A stretch of DNA of 51,120 nucleotides from Pseudomonadota bacterium. Its GTDB lineage: Bacteria; Pseudomonadota; Alphaproteobacteria; Rhodospirillales; Magnetospirillaceae. Of the stretch, positions 15,455 to 24,115 are shown piece by piece; the first letter of the stretch is position 1; every line of letters begins with the position of its first letter. The position numbers were made by a program, and so were the translations under genes. The notes below the pieces were generated by a model that was not told the origin of the DNA, did no database searches, and saw only the letters and a program-made list of their open reading frames with translations. The stretch spans positions 1 to 51,120 of the forward strand of contig JAJZUL010000022.1 in NCBI GenBank assembly GCA_021848545.1. Direction: 5' to 3'.

Positions 15455-17248
15455 ATGCGTCAAATGGCTGTGGCAAATGACGATCCGGACGAATATTGGA
15501 CGGATATCGTCGGCAGACTCGATGTCGCCTTTCAGCCTATCGTCAATATTCATACCGGCGCCTGTTACGGTTACGAGACATTGTTGCGTAATTGTGAACA
15601 GGCCGGTTTCGCATCCATCCAGGATTTTTTCGATCGATGCCATGATCGCGGGGTTCTGGGCGAAATCGAAATGGTGGTGCGCGACAAGTCGCTGGCCAAA
15701 TTCACCCGTCTGCCCCATCACCGCCAGACCAAGCTGTTTCTCAATCTCGACAATCGCGGTCTGGCCGTCGATCGCGATTTGCCGGCGCGCAGCCGGGATT
15801 TGATGGAATATCACGGCGTTCCCGAAAATTCCGTGGTGTTCGAATTGTCGGAACGCCACGATTTCATCAATCCGAACGAATCCGCTTCGGTCATAAAACA
15901 TTACAAGCGCAACAATTTCCGTCTGGCCATCGACGATTTCGGCACAGGATTCTCCGGATTGCAGATGCTTTATTGCGCTGAACCGGATTTTCTGAAAATA
16001 GATCGTTTTTTCATTTCAGATATCGCCGAGGATGCCAAGAAAAAACTGTTCGTGGCCCAGATCGTTCACATCGCTCACCTTCTTGGGGTGGTGGTGGTGG
16101 CCGAGGGCGTCGAAACCGAGCACGAATATTTCGTGTGCAAGGATATCGGCTGCGATCTTCTTCAGGGCTATCTGGTCCAGCGCCCCAGTTGCGACATCAC
16201 CGAAATGCGGGCTCATTACGAAATCATCGAACAACTGGCCAAAAGCGAGCGGCGGGTCGCGACCAGCGACCAGAAGCTCATCAGCGATCAGGCGCACTAT
16301 GTGCAGCCCCTGCCCATGGATGCCAGCATGGACCGGGTGTTCCAGCGCTTTCGCGCCGACAAGACGCTGACCTTCTTTCCGGTGGTGGACGTGGCCGGCG
16401 AGCCGGTGGGCATCGTGCGCGAAAAGGATCTCAAGGATTACGCCTATTCGCCCTTCGGCAAGGATCTGATCTCCAACAAGGCGTTCGGCCGGACGCTGAA
16501 GGATTTCATCAGCCGCTGTCCGGTCGCCGACATCAATACCCGGGCCGAGAACATCCTTCAGGCCTATTCGGCGGTGGAAAGTTCCGAGGGCATCATCATC
16601 GTCGACGACATGAAATATGTCGGCTTTCTGTCGGCCCATTCGTTGCTGCGCATCATCAACGAAAAGAACCTGGCGGCGGCGCGCGACCAGAATCCGCTGA
16701 CCAAGCTGCCGGGCAACAACGTCATCCACGAATATGTGTCGAAGGCGCTGGACGCCACCCATGTCGAGGTGGTGCTGGCCTATTTCGATTTCGATAATTT
16801 CAAGCCCTTCAACGACAAATACGGGTTTCGCCTGGGCGACCGGGCGATTTTGCTGTTCGCCGAATTGCTGTCCAAGGGCGTGCCGCGCGATAACGGTTTC
16901 GCCGGGCATGTCGGCGGGGACGATTTCTTCGCCGGTTTCCGCTGCCTGGGGTTCGAGGACACCAAGGCGCTGTGCGCCGAGTTGACCCGGACCTTCAAGC
17001 GCGACGTCGAAAGTTTCTATGACGATGAAACCCGCCGGGTCGGCCATCTGTGCGGGGTGGACCGGCTGGGCAACGATGTGGTGTTTCCGTTGATGAGCGT
17101 CTCGGCCGCCATCGTCCATCTGCCGCCGGGCCGGCCGGTCTACAGCGTCGACGAGGTGGGCCAGTTGATCGCCCATCTGAAAAAGGCGGCGAAAAACAAC
17201 CCCGACCATGTCAGCAGTTGCACCATGGTCCCGCAGCGGGCGGGCTAA
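15455..17248 (+). CDS. EAL-CBS-GGDEF cyclic-di-GMP signalling protein
   Basis: The 597-residue soluble protein has three parts. Residues 20-260 are an EAL domain with the catalytic set intact: E41 (ETLLR, an EAL variant), N97, E130, D160-D161 (IDDFGTG), K181 and E217/E220 (AEGVET). A c-di-GMP phosphodiesterase is therefore expected. Residues 275-400 resemble a CBS pair (FFPVVDVAGEPVGIVREKDL and IIIVDDMKYVGFLSAHSLL), which usually binds adenosyl nucleotides. Residues 410-580 are a GGDEF domain with a degenerate GGDDF (487-491) and no RxxD inhibitory site, more likely regulatory than a cyclase. The start is set by AGGAGG five bases before the ATG at 15455; an upstream in-frame start at 15383 is rejected. 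It is divergent from rsbU and its last 4 bases overlap the permease gene end. Confidence 0.9.
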   Translation: MRQMAVANDDPDEYWTDIVGRLDVAFQPIVNIHTGACYGYETLLRNCEQAGFASIQDFFDRCHDRGVLGEIEMVVRDKSLAKFTRLPHHRQTKLFLNLDNRGLAVDRDLPARSRDLMEYHGVPENSVVFELSERHDFINPNESASVIKHYKRNNFRLAIDDFGTGFSGLQMLYCAEPDFLKIDRFFISDIAEDAKKKLFVAQIVHIAHLLGVVVVAEGVETEHEYFVCKDIGCDLLQGYLVQRPSCDITEMRAHYEIIEQLAKSERRVATSDQKLISDQAHYVQPLPMDASMDRVFQRFRADKTLTFFPVVDVAGEPVGIVREKDLKDYAYSPFGKDLISNKAFGRTLKDFISRCPVADINTRAENILQAYSAVESSEGIIIVDDMKYVGFLSAHSLLRIINEKNLAAARDQNPLTKLPGNNVIHEYVSKALDATHVEVVLAYFDFDNFKPFNDKYGFRLGDRAILLFAELLSKGVPRDNGFAGHVGGDDFFAGFRCLGFEDTKALCAELTRTFKRDVESFYDDETRRVGHLCGVDRLGNDVVFPLMSVSAAIVHLPPGRPVYSVDEVGQLIAHLKKAAKNNPDHVSSCTMVPQRAG

Positions 17249-18351
17249 CCCAGGCGCCACAATCCCACCGCCAGGGTCAGCAGGGTCAAGGGCGCGCCCA
17301 CCCGCAGATAGGCGGCGAAGGACAGCCGCACCCCCAAGGCGCGGGCGCGTTCGGCGACGATGAGGTTGGCCACCGATCCCACCAGAGTGGCGTTGCCGGC
17401 CAGGGTGGAGGCCATGGCGACGATCAGCCAGGCCCGGTGGGGATCGTGAAGCGGCGCCAGCAGCGGTTTCAGCGCCAGGACGGCGGGCACGTTGCTGACC
17501 AGATTGGAGGCCAGCGCGGTGAGCGCCGTCAGCGCCAGCGGGTGGTTGAGGTTCAGAACCGCCGCCCGCGCCAGGACCGGCGGCGACAGCACGGCATGGT
17601 CGAACCCGGCCACGACGATGAACAGACCGGCGAACATCAACAGCAGCGTCCAATTGATCTCGGCGTAGATGCGGCGCGGTTTGAGACGCGGGCTGAGCAG
17701 CAACGCCGCGCCGCCGACGATGGCGACCTCGGCCGGTTTGATGCCGACGAAAAAGGCCGCGATCATGGCCGCGGTCACCACCAGCGTCTCGGCCATGAAG
17801 GCCCGGTTGGCGCGGGCCGGTCGCCGGCGGGGCGGCGGCGGGGCGTCGCCCCGGTCTCCGGACAGGAATTCGCCCGGATGGGTCAGGATCAGCACGATCA
17901 CCAGCAGCGCCAGACCGATCGCGGCCACCGGCGCCTCGGCGGCGGCGAAGGCCCGGTAGCCGATGCCCGACAGGCTGCCGATGATCATGTTCTGGGGATT
18001 GCCGGTGATGGTCGCGACGCTGCCGATATTGGCGGCCATCGCCACCGCCAGCAGATAGGGCACCGGATCGCGCCCGCGGCGCAGCGCCAATTCCACCACC
18101 GGCGGGGTCAGCACCAGACAGACGGCGTCATTGACCAGGAAAGCCGACAGCGATCCCGCCAGCGCCACCACCGCAATCAGCAGGGTGACGGGCGAGGCGG
18201 CCCGGCCCATGGTCCGCTCGGTCGCGGCCAGCAGAAGTCCCGACAGCCGCAGATCGGCCACCAGGATCATCATGCCCAGCAGCAGGGTGATGGTGTCGAG
18301 GTCGATGGCGCGAAAGGCGTCGTCCAGGGACAGCACGCCGAAAGCGACCAT
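17245..18351 (-). CDS. ArsB/NhaD-type anion or sodium permease (ion transporter superfamily)
   Basis: An inner-membrane carrier with about ten helices in the part given. Duplicated family signatures are visible: FLVNDAVCLVLTPPVVELALRRGRDP, AANIGSVATITGNPQNMIIGSLSGI in the first half, and ALASNLVSNVPAVLALKPL and MASTLAGNATLVGSVANLIVAE in the second. These match the ArsB/NhaD/CitM group; the transported ion is uncertain. The first standard start is the ATG at 18351, but the frame stays open upstream and encodes what looks like the missing first helix (IAFIALALFGLTYLAVALG, then RLPGLRLDRAG) back to about 18480, with no ATG, GTG or TTG. The true N terminus is therefore probably longer, perhaps using ATC at 18480. 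It converges on the EAL gene with a 4-bp overlap. Confidence 0.82.
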   Translation of the reverse strand: MVAFGVLSLDDAFRAIDLDTITLLLGMMILVADLRLSGLLLAATERTMGRAASPVTLLIAVVALAGSLSAFLVNDAVCLVLTPPVVELALRRGRDPVPYLLAVAMAANIGSVATITGNPQNMIIGSLSGIGYRAFAAAEAPVAAIGLALLVIVLILTHPGEFLSGDRGDAPPPPRRRPARANRAFMAETLVVTAAMIAAFFVGIKPAEVAIVGGAALLLSPRLKPRRIYAEINWTLLLMFAGLFIVVAGFDHAVLSPPVLARAAVLNLNHPLALTALTALASNLVSNVPAVLALKPLLAPLHDPHRAWLIVAMASTLAGNATLVGSVANLIVAERARALGVRLSFAAYLRVGAPLTLLTLAVGLWRLG

Positions 18352-18546
18352 CAGGCTGGCGCCGACCAGCGCCGCGCCGGCCCGGTCCAGGCGCAGGCCC
18401 GGCAGGCGGCCGAGGGCGACGGCCAGATAGGTCAGGCCGAACAGCGCCAGCGCGATGAAGGCGATGGGCGATCCGATGATGGCACCTGATGTTGGGGCGA
18501 AACGATCCGCCCGGTTGCGATGCCCGGATCATGCGCCCCGGCGGCG

Positions 18547-19992
18547 TTAACCTCCAGTGCCGCCCACGGTCAGGCCGTCGATGCGCATGGTGGGCTGACC
18601 GACGCCCACCGGCACGCCCTGGCCGTCCTTGCCGCAGACGCCGATGCCGGAATCCAGCGCCAGATCGTTGCCGATCATGCTCACCCGGGTCAAAGCGTCG
18701 GGGCCGTTGCCGATCAGGGTGGCGCCCTTGACGGCGGGACCGATGCGGCCGTTCTCGATCAGATAGGCCTCGGAGGCCGAAAACACGAACTTGCCCGAGG
18801 TGATGTCCACCTGACCGCCGCCGAAATTGACCGCGTACAGGCCGTTCTTGACCGATGCCAGGATTTCGGCCGGGTCGTGGTCGCCGCCCAGCATGAAGGT
18901 GTTGGTCATGCGCGGCAAAGGCGGGTGGGCATAGGATTGGCGCCGCCCGTTGCCGGTGGATCGGGTGCCGGTCAGCCGGGCGTTGAGCCGGTCCTGGAGA
19001 TAGCCGACCAGGATGCCGTCCTCGATCAGCACGGTGCGGTTGGACGGTGTGCCCTCGTCATCGATGGTGATCGAGCCGCGACGGTCGGGAATGGAGCCGT
19101 CGTCGATGACGGTGACGCCCTTGGCCGCCACCCGTTCGCCCATGCGTCCGGAAAAGGCCGAGGTGCCCTTGCGGTTGAAATCGCCCTCCAGCCCGTGGCC
19201 GACCGCTTCGTGCAGCATTACGCCGGGCCAGCCCGGACCCAGCACCACCGTCATTTCGCCGGCCGGCGCCGGGACCGAGCCGAGATTGACTTCGGCCTGA
19301 CGCAACGCTTCGTCCACGCAGGCGCGCCAGTCGCCGGTCCGCATCACCCCCTCATAGGTGACGCGTCCGCCCATGCCGTGGCTGCCGGTTTCCATGCGGT
19401 CGCCCTCGGCCATCACCACCGTCACATTCAGACGCACCAGGGGCCGGATGTCGGCGCCGTGGCTGCCGTCGCCGCGCAGGATATAGACCGCCTGCCACGA
19501 CCCGGCCAGCGAGGCCGAAACCTGGCGCACCTTGGGATCGCGGCCCCGCGCATAGGCGTCGATTTCCTCCAGCAGAGCGACCTTGGCTTCGAACGGGACC
19601 AGGGACAGGGGATTGAGATCGGTGTAAAGGCGGCGGTTGGTTCCGGCCGGCCCCGCCGCCAGGGTGCCGCCATGGCCGGAAGCGACCGCGCGCACCGTAT
19701 CGGCGGCCCGCCGGATGGCGTCCTCGGTCAGATCGGTGCCGTGGGCGTAGCCCTGGGTCTCGCCCGCCACCGCGCGCAAACCGAAACCCTGGCCGCTGTC
19801 GAAGCTGGCGCTTTTGATATGGCCGTCATCGACCATCACGCTTTCCGACTGGCGGTATTCCAGGAACAATTCGCCGTCATCGGCGCCGGTCAGCGCGTCG
19901 CCGACGATATCGCGCACCCGGTCGGCATCGAGCCCGGCGCGGGTGAAGAACAGGTCGTGGGCGTGAAGCTGGGCGTGGCTGTCGTCGGGCAT
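18547..19992 (-). CDS. tldD: metalloprotease TldD
   Basis: The 481-residue TldD subunit forms a heterodimeric zinc protease with TldE/PmbA that degrades unfolded peptides and matures some modified peptides. The HExxxH-type zinc motif is present as HEAVGHGLEGD (about residues 244-254). Typical flanks include DRMETGSHGMGGR before it and GRRQSYAHPPLPRMTNTFM after it. The C-terminal SGKFVFSASEAYLIENGRIGPAVKGATLIGNG is conserved in the family. AGGA lies six bases before the ATG. No pmbA partner gene is in this window. It is followed after about 65 bp by the permease locus on the same strand. Confidence 0.95.
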   Translation of the reverse strand: MPDDSHAQLHAHDLFFTRAGLDADRVRDIVGDALTGADDGELFLEYRQSESVMVDDGHIKSASFDSGQGFGLRAVAGETQGYAHGTDLTEDAIRRAADTVRAVASGHGGTLAAGPAGTNRRLYTDLNPLSLVPFEAKVALLEEIDAYARGRDPKVRQVSASLAGSWQAVYILRGDGSHGADIRPLVRLNVTVVMAEGDRMETGSHGMGGRVTYEGVMRTGDWRACVDEALRQAEVNLGSVPAPAGEMTVVLGPGWPGVMLHEAVGHGLEGDFNRKGTSAFSGRMGERVAAKGVTVIDDGSIPDRRGSITIDDEGTPSNRTVLIEDGILVGYLQDRLNARLTGTRSTGNGRRQSYAHPPLPRMTNTFMLGGDHDPAEILASVKNGLYAVNFGGGQVDITSGKFVFSASEAYLIENGRIGPAVKGATLIGNGPDALTRVSMIGNDLALDSGIGVCGKDGQGVPVGVGQPTMRIDGLTVGGTGG

Positions 19993-20138
19993 GGCGGTTC
20001 CTGGTGCGAGGGAGCGACCGGATCAGAGTAGAAGCATGAGCGCCGCCCGGCAATGGCGGCGGCCAATGATTTCAATATGGGGTGCGGTCGCCGGCCCGCC
20101 AAATTAGCCCGACGCGCCTGAAATCTGAAACGCCTGGG

Positions 20139-20945
20139 TCAGCCGGCCAGTTCGCGGCCGCGGCGGGCGGCGGCGGCCACCGCCTTTTCCATCAGCTCGG
20201 CTAGACCGTCGCCGTCCTTCATCAAGACATCAAGCGCGGCCTGGGTGGTGCCGCCGGGGCTGGTGACGTCGCGGCGCAGTTGGTCCGGCGGGCGTCCGGC
20301 CTGGGCCAGCAGGGCGCCGGCGCCGGCGATGGTGGCGCCGGCCAGCCGGGCGGCCAGATCCGCCGGCAGGCCGGCCCTGGCGCCGGCCGCGGCCAGGCAT
20401 TCGGCCATCAGGAAGACGTAGGCGGGTCCCGATCCCGACACGGCGGTCACCGCGTCCATCAGTCCCTCATCCTCGATCCAGGCCACCTCGCCCACCGCTT
20501 CCAGCAGAACCCGGCAGGCGGTGCGGTGGGCCGCGTCCACATGGGAATTGGCGACGCAGACGGTGATGCCGCGGCGAATGGCGGCCGGGGTGTTGGGCAT
20601 GGCCCGGACCACGGCGGCGGTCCGTCCCAGACGCTCGGTGAAAAAGGACAGGGGCTTGCCGGCGGCGATGGATAGGAACACCGCGTCGGCATAGCGCCCA
20701 TAGGGGGCGATGGTCTCGGCCAGCATCTGCGGCTTGACCGCCAGCAGCACCACGTCGGGGCGGAAATCCCGGTCCAGCTCGTCCACCGAAGCCGCCAGGG
20801 CCACCCCCGATCCGGCCAGGGCGCCGCGTCTTTCCGCATCGGGTTCGATGACCGCCAGCCCGGCGGGGTCCAGCCCCTGATCGAGCCAGCCGGACAGCAG
20901 GGCCTGGCCCATCTTGCCGCAGCCCACCAATATCACCCTGGTCAT
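20139..20945 (-). CDS. proC: pyrroline-5-carboxylate reductase
   Basis: The 268-residue enzyme reduces pyrroline-5-carboxylate to proline with NAD(P)H. MTRVILVGCGKMGQALLSGWL is the N-terminal Rossmann loop. VLLAVKPQMLAE and RAMPNTPAAIRRGITV are the classic ProC motifs, and SGSGPAYVFLMAECLAAAGARAGL with DVTSPGGTTQAALDVL form the C-terminal dimer and substrate-binding region. GGAAG lies three bases upstream of the ATG. It sits downstream of ybjN in the same direction, separated by a strong hairpin, an order common in alphaproteobacteria. Confidence 0.95.
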   Translation of the reverse strand: MTRVILVGCGKMGQALLSGWLDQGLDPAGLAVIEPDAERRGALAGSGVALAASVDELDRDFRPDVVLLAVKPQMLAETIAPYGRYADAVFLSIAAGKPLSFFTERLGRTAAVVRAMPNTPAAIRRGITVCVANSHVDAAHRTACRVLLEAVGEVAWIEDEGLMDAVTAVSGSGPAYVFLMAECLAAAGARAGLPADLAARLAGATIAGAGALLAQAGRPPDQLRRDVTSPGGTTQAALDVLMKDGDGLAELMEKAVAAAARRGRELAG

Positions 20946-20978
20946 CGACTTCCCTTCGCGCTCTCAGGCAATGTTCAA

Positions 20979-21003
20979 GAGCCGGATGGGGCGCATCCGG
21001 CTC
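20979..21003 (-). terminator. hairpin between ybjN and proC
   Basis: A perfect 10-bp stem GAGCCGGATG (20979-20988) and CATCCGGCTC (20994-21003) with a 5-nt loop, followed on the minus strand by TTGAAC. It could terminate or attenuate ybjN transcription before proC. Confidence 0.6.
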
Positions 21004-21025
21004 TCGGGCGCGGCCGGAACGACCG

Positions 21026-21529
21026 TCAGGCTTCGCCCATGGTTTCCAGAAGCGACGCCGCCATGGCGTCGCGCGGAGTCTTGCCGCCCCAGATGACGAA
21101 CTGGAAGGCGGGATAGAAGCGCTCGCACTCGGCCACGGCGATATCCACCAGATCCTCGACCTGTTCCGGCGCCGCGCCCGGCGTGCCGCGCAACAGCGAG
21201 GTGTGGCGGAACATCGGCACCGCTTCCTCGTCCCACAGGCCGAAATGGCCAAGCCACAACTTCTCGTTGATGTGGCCCAGCAACTCGAAAATGGCGCCGC
21301 GCTTGGCATCAGGCACCTTCATGTCGAAGGCGCAGGTGAAATGCATGGCGCCCATATCCTCGCGCCAAGCGAAGTACAGGCTGTAATTGCACCAACGGCC
21401 GGGAACCTCGGCGGCCAGTTCCTCGTCCGAACGGCGGTCAAAGGCCCAATCATTGGCCATGACCAATTGCTCAACGATATCAAGAGGGTTGATCAGTTGT
21501 TCGTCTTCATAGACGACGGATATCGACAT
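21026..21529 (-). CDS. YbjN domain protein
   Basis: A 167-residue cytoplasmic protein of the YbjN family, which is widespread next to proC in alphaproteobacteria. Its biochemical role is unknown, although the fold resembles type III secretion chaperones. Family-like segments are NPLDIVEQLVMANDWAFDRRSDEELAAEVPGRW in the N-terminal half and LGHINEKLWLGHFGLWDEE followed by PMFRHTSLLRG. The ATG at 21529 has GGAGGG at 8-bp spacing, so the in-frame extension to 21628 is rejected. Upstream lie two palindromes that may be operators. Confidence 0.85.
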   Translation of the reverse strand: MSISVVYEDEQLINPLDIVEQLVMANDWAFDRRSDEELAAEVPGRWCNYSLYFAWREDMGAMHFTCAFDMKVPDAKRGAIFELLGHINEKLWLGHFGLWDEEAVPMFRHTSLLRGTPGAAPEQVEDLVDIAVAECERFYPAFQFVIWGGKTPRDAMAASLLETMGEA

Positions 21530-21611
21530 GCCCAAGCCCTCCATGGCAGGCGATCGCGTAGAGAGGGCGGCCCAATGCGGGCGGGTGGTGATCGGGTGGC
21601 CCGATTCTCCA

Positions 21612-21639
21612 CCTAACGATAGGCCCAACTAACGTTAGT
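21612..21639. promoter_or_regulatory. two related palindromes upstream of ybjN
   Basis: CCTAACGATAGG (21612-21623, one mismatched pair) and the perfect ACTAACGTTAGT (21628-21639) share the core CTAACGNTAG and are centred 16 bp apart. They lie about 85-110 bp upstream of the ybjN start in a low-GC spacer. Their symmetry suggests a dimeric repressor or activator site; the protein is unknown. Confidence 0.4.
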
Positions 21640-21795
21640 GGCCAATTCACCCCCTTTGCACAAGGGGTAGACTAAGCACAGCAAATCGGCGGGCGCAAGG
21701 TCTATTCCCCGCCCTGGCGCGATTAGCTGTGGATAAGAGGTTAGGCGCAGAAATAGGGTGGCTGGCCCGCAGGCGCAAGCCCCCCCGACCAAATC

Positions 21796-22125
21796 TCAGT
21801 TCCCGGCGGTTTCGTCCGGGGTTTCCGCCTTTTTCTTCGCGTGGGAACGGGGCGCCGTCTTGGCGGCGGCGGGGGCGGATTCGGTCAGACGGGCCTCCAA
21901 TTCGGCCAGCCGCTGCTCCAGATCCTCCTGGCGGTCGCGGGCCTTGGCGGCCATGTCGCGCACCGCTTCGAATTCGTCGCGCGGCACCAGATCGAGATTG
22001 GCCAGAAAGCGTTCCATCTGCTGACGGACCAGGGTTTCGATTTCCGCCTTCAGGCCCGACAGGGCGCCCATGGCGCCGCCGGCCATGCGGGCGAGGTCGT
22101 CGAAAAAGGGATTCTGTGTCTGCAT
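21796..22125 (-). CDS. ubiK: ubiquinone biosynthesis accessory factor UbiK-like (BMFP domain)
   Basis: A 109-residue protein of the membrane fusogenic/BMFP (YqiC) family. UbiK assists the Ubi complex in aerobic ubiquinone synthesis. An amphipathic N-terminal helix (FFDDLARMAGGAMGALSGLKAEIETLVRQQ) is followed by a long coiled coil with heptad leucines (DEFEAVRDMAAKARDRQEDLEQRLAELEARL, about residues 50-80). The C-terminal tail is Ala/Lys-rich. It is transcribed divergently from uup across a 163-bp spacer. The ribosome binding site is weak (GGCGAG). The much longer frames covering this strand are antisense to uup and not genes. Confidence 0.8.
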   Translation of the reverse strand: MQTQNPFFDDLARMAGGAMGALSGLKAEIETLVRQQMERFLANLDLVPRDEFEAVRDMAAKARDRQEDLEQRLAELEARLTESAPAAAKTAPRSHAKKKAETPDETAGN

Positions 22126-22288
22126 CGTCTCGCCGAACGTAAGGTAAGGAATTGGGCCGAGTATGGGACGATGGTCCCGAAAAGAAAAGGATGGCTTGCG
22201 GTGTCCCGTGGTGGAGGGCCGCCACGCCCGGATTGGGGGCGCCAATCGGGCTCTTCGTCCCCAGGCGCGCATGTGATAAGGGAAGGTC

Positions 22289-24115
22289 ATGGCTCCGCCT
22301 CCTCTTCTTGCCCTGCGCGATGTCCGCCTGACTTTCGGTGGAACTCCCGTCTTCATGGGCGTCACCACCTGGATCGGCCGGGGCGACAAGACCTGTCTGG
22401 TCGGACGCAACGGGTCGGGAAAATCGACCCTGATGAAAATCATGGCCGGCGAGATTCTGCCCGATAGCGGCGAACGCTTCGTCCAGCCCGGTACCCGCAT
22501 CGCCCTGCTGGCGCAGGACCCGGTCATCGAGGCCGCCACCATCGCCGATTACGTCGCTTCCGGGTTGGCGGAGGCCGAACGGGACGCCCGTTACCGGGTC
22601 GATGCCGTCCTCGACGTCATGGGCTTGGCGCCGGAGCGCGATCCCGCCCGCCTGTCGGGCGGCGAGGCGCGCCGCGCCGCCCTGGCCCGCGCCCTGGTGT
22701 CCGAGCCCGACATCCTGTTGCTGGACGAGCCCACCAATCACCTCGACCTGCCGGGGATCGAACGGCTGGAATCTCTGATCCAGGGGTTCGGCGGCGCGCT
22801 GGTGGTGATCAGCCATGATCGTCGTTTTCTGGAAAACGTGTCGCGCCAGACCCTGTGGCTGGACCGGGGGGTGGTGCGGCGCTCCGAACGCGGATTTGCC
22901 GCCTTCGCCGATTGGCAGGAGGAGGTGATGGCCGCCGAGGAGGCGGAACTGGCCCGCATGGATACCCGCATGCGCCAGGAACTGCACTGGGCGGCGCGCG
23001 GGGTCACCGCCCGGCGCAAGCGTAATATGGGCCGGTTGCGGGCGCTGCAGGCGCTGCGCGCCGATCGCGCCCGCCTGCGCCAGGACCACACCCAGTCGGA
23101 ACGCCGCGCCCAATTGGCGGCCGAGTCCGGCGAATTGTCGGGCCGTCTGGTGATCGAGGCCGAAAACGTCTCGGTGCGGTTCGGCGACACGGTGCCGGTC
23201 CGGGATTTTTCCACCCGGATCATGCGCGGGGACCGGATCGGCGTGATCGGCGCCAACGGCGCCGGCAAGACCACCCTGATCCGGCTGTTGACCGGCGCTC
23301 TTGCTCCCGACAGCGGCACCGTGAAGCTGGGGACCAATCTGGAAATCGCCATGTTCGACCAGCGCCGCGAACGCCTCGATCCCGAAACCAGCCTGTGGGA
23401 CACGCTGACCGACGGGCGCGGCGATTCCATCTGGGTGCGGGGCCGGCAGCGCCATGTGGTCGGCTATATGAGGGAATTCCTGTTTTCCGAGGCTCAGGCC
23501 CGGACGCCGGTCAAGGCTCTGTCGGGGGGCGAGCGCAACCGGCTGCTGCTGGCCAAACTGCTGGCCAAGCCGGCCAATCTGCTGGTGTTGGACGAACCCA
23601 CCAACGATCTCGATCTGGAAACCCTGGATCTGCTGGAAGAGGTCCTGGGCGATTATGACGGCACGCTGCTGGTGGTCAGTCACGACCGCGATTTTCTCGA
23701 TCGGCTGGTGACCGGGGTGCTGGTGGTGACCGGCGACGGAACCATCGAGGAATATGTGGGCGGCTACAGCGACGCCATGGCGGCGCGGGATGCCGCGCGG
23801 GACGCGGCGAAAGCGGCGGCGGGCGCTCCGGCGGCGCCCGGACCGGCGGCGTCGAAAGCGCCGGGCCGGTCGCAGCCGGCACGCATGTCCTATAAGGAGA
23901 CGCGGGAATTGGAGGGCCTGCCCGACCGCATGGAGGCTTTGGGCACCGAGATCGCCGCGCTGGAAGCGAAACTGGCCGATCCCGCCCTTTACGCGCGCGA
24001 CGCCGGGGCGTTTTCCGCCAGCGCCGACCGTCTGGACGCGGCGCGGGCCGAATTGGCCGACGCCGAACATCGCTGGCTGGAACTGGAAACCCGGCGCGAA
24101 GAGCTGGCGCGTTAG
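22289..24115 (+). CDS. uup: ABC-F family ATPase Uup
   Basis: A 608-residue ABC-F protein with two nucleotide-binding domains and no membrane segments. It is thought to act on the ribosome or on nucleic acids; E. coli uup mutants show raised transposon excision. Motifs occur in order: Walker A GRNGSGKST (about 39-47), signature LSGGEARR, Walker B LLLDEPTNHLD, an inter-domain linker rich in Arg and Gln, then Walker A GANGAGKTT, signature LSGGERNR and Walker B LVLDEPTNDLD. The C-terminal 70-80 residues form an acidic coiled coil (MSYKETRELEGLPDRMEALGTE onward) typical of Uup. GGGAAGG lies upstream of the ATG. The TAG stop is formed by the TA and first G at the edge of the inverted-repeat element that follows. 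Confidence 0.93.
   Translation: MAPPPLLALRDVRLTFGGTPVFMGVTTWIGRGDKTCLVGRNGSGKSTLMKIMAGEILPDSGERFVQPGTRIALLAQDPVIEAATIADYVASGLAEAERDARYRVDAVLDVMGLAPERDPARLSGGEARRAALARALVSEPDILLLDEPTNHLDLPGIERLESLIQGFGGALVVISHDRRFLENVSRQTLWLDRGVVRRSERGFAAFADWQEEVMAAEEAELARMDTRMRQELHWAARGVTARRKRNMGRLRALQALRADRARLRQDHTQSERRAQLAAESGELSGRLVIEAENVSVRFGDTVPVRDFSTRIMRGDRIGVIGANGAGKTTLIRLLTGALAPDSGTVKLGTNLEIAMFDQRRERLDPETSLWDTLTDGRGDSIWVRGRQRHVVGYMREFLFSEAQARTPVKALSGGERNRLLLAKLLAKPANLLVLDEPTNDLDLETLDLLEEVLGDYDGTLLVVSHDRDFLDRLVTGVLVVTGDGTIEEYVGGYSDAMAARDAARDAAKAAAGAPAAPGPAASKAPGRSQPARMSYKETRELEGLPDRMEALGTEIAALEAKLADPALYARDAGAFSASADRLDAARAELADAEHRWLELETRREELAR

Noticed and set aside
15291-15803. Protein-coding gene in the leader and 5' part of the EAL gene
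   Set aside because: It runs out of frame through clear EAL-domain sequence, and its translation has no recognisable pattern after the first 30 residues.
18128-18532. Alternative ATG-started N terminus for the permease from 18532
   Set aside because: The ATG is in a different frame and encodes an Arg/Pro-rich sequence with no membrane helix; joining it would need an unsupported frameshift.
21728-21736. Chromosome replication origin
   Set aside because: One isolated DnaA-type box, no cluster of boxes, no AT-rich unwinding region and none of the usual origin neighbours.
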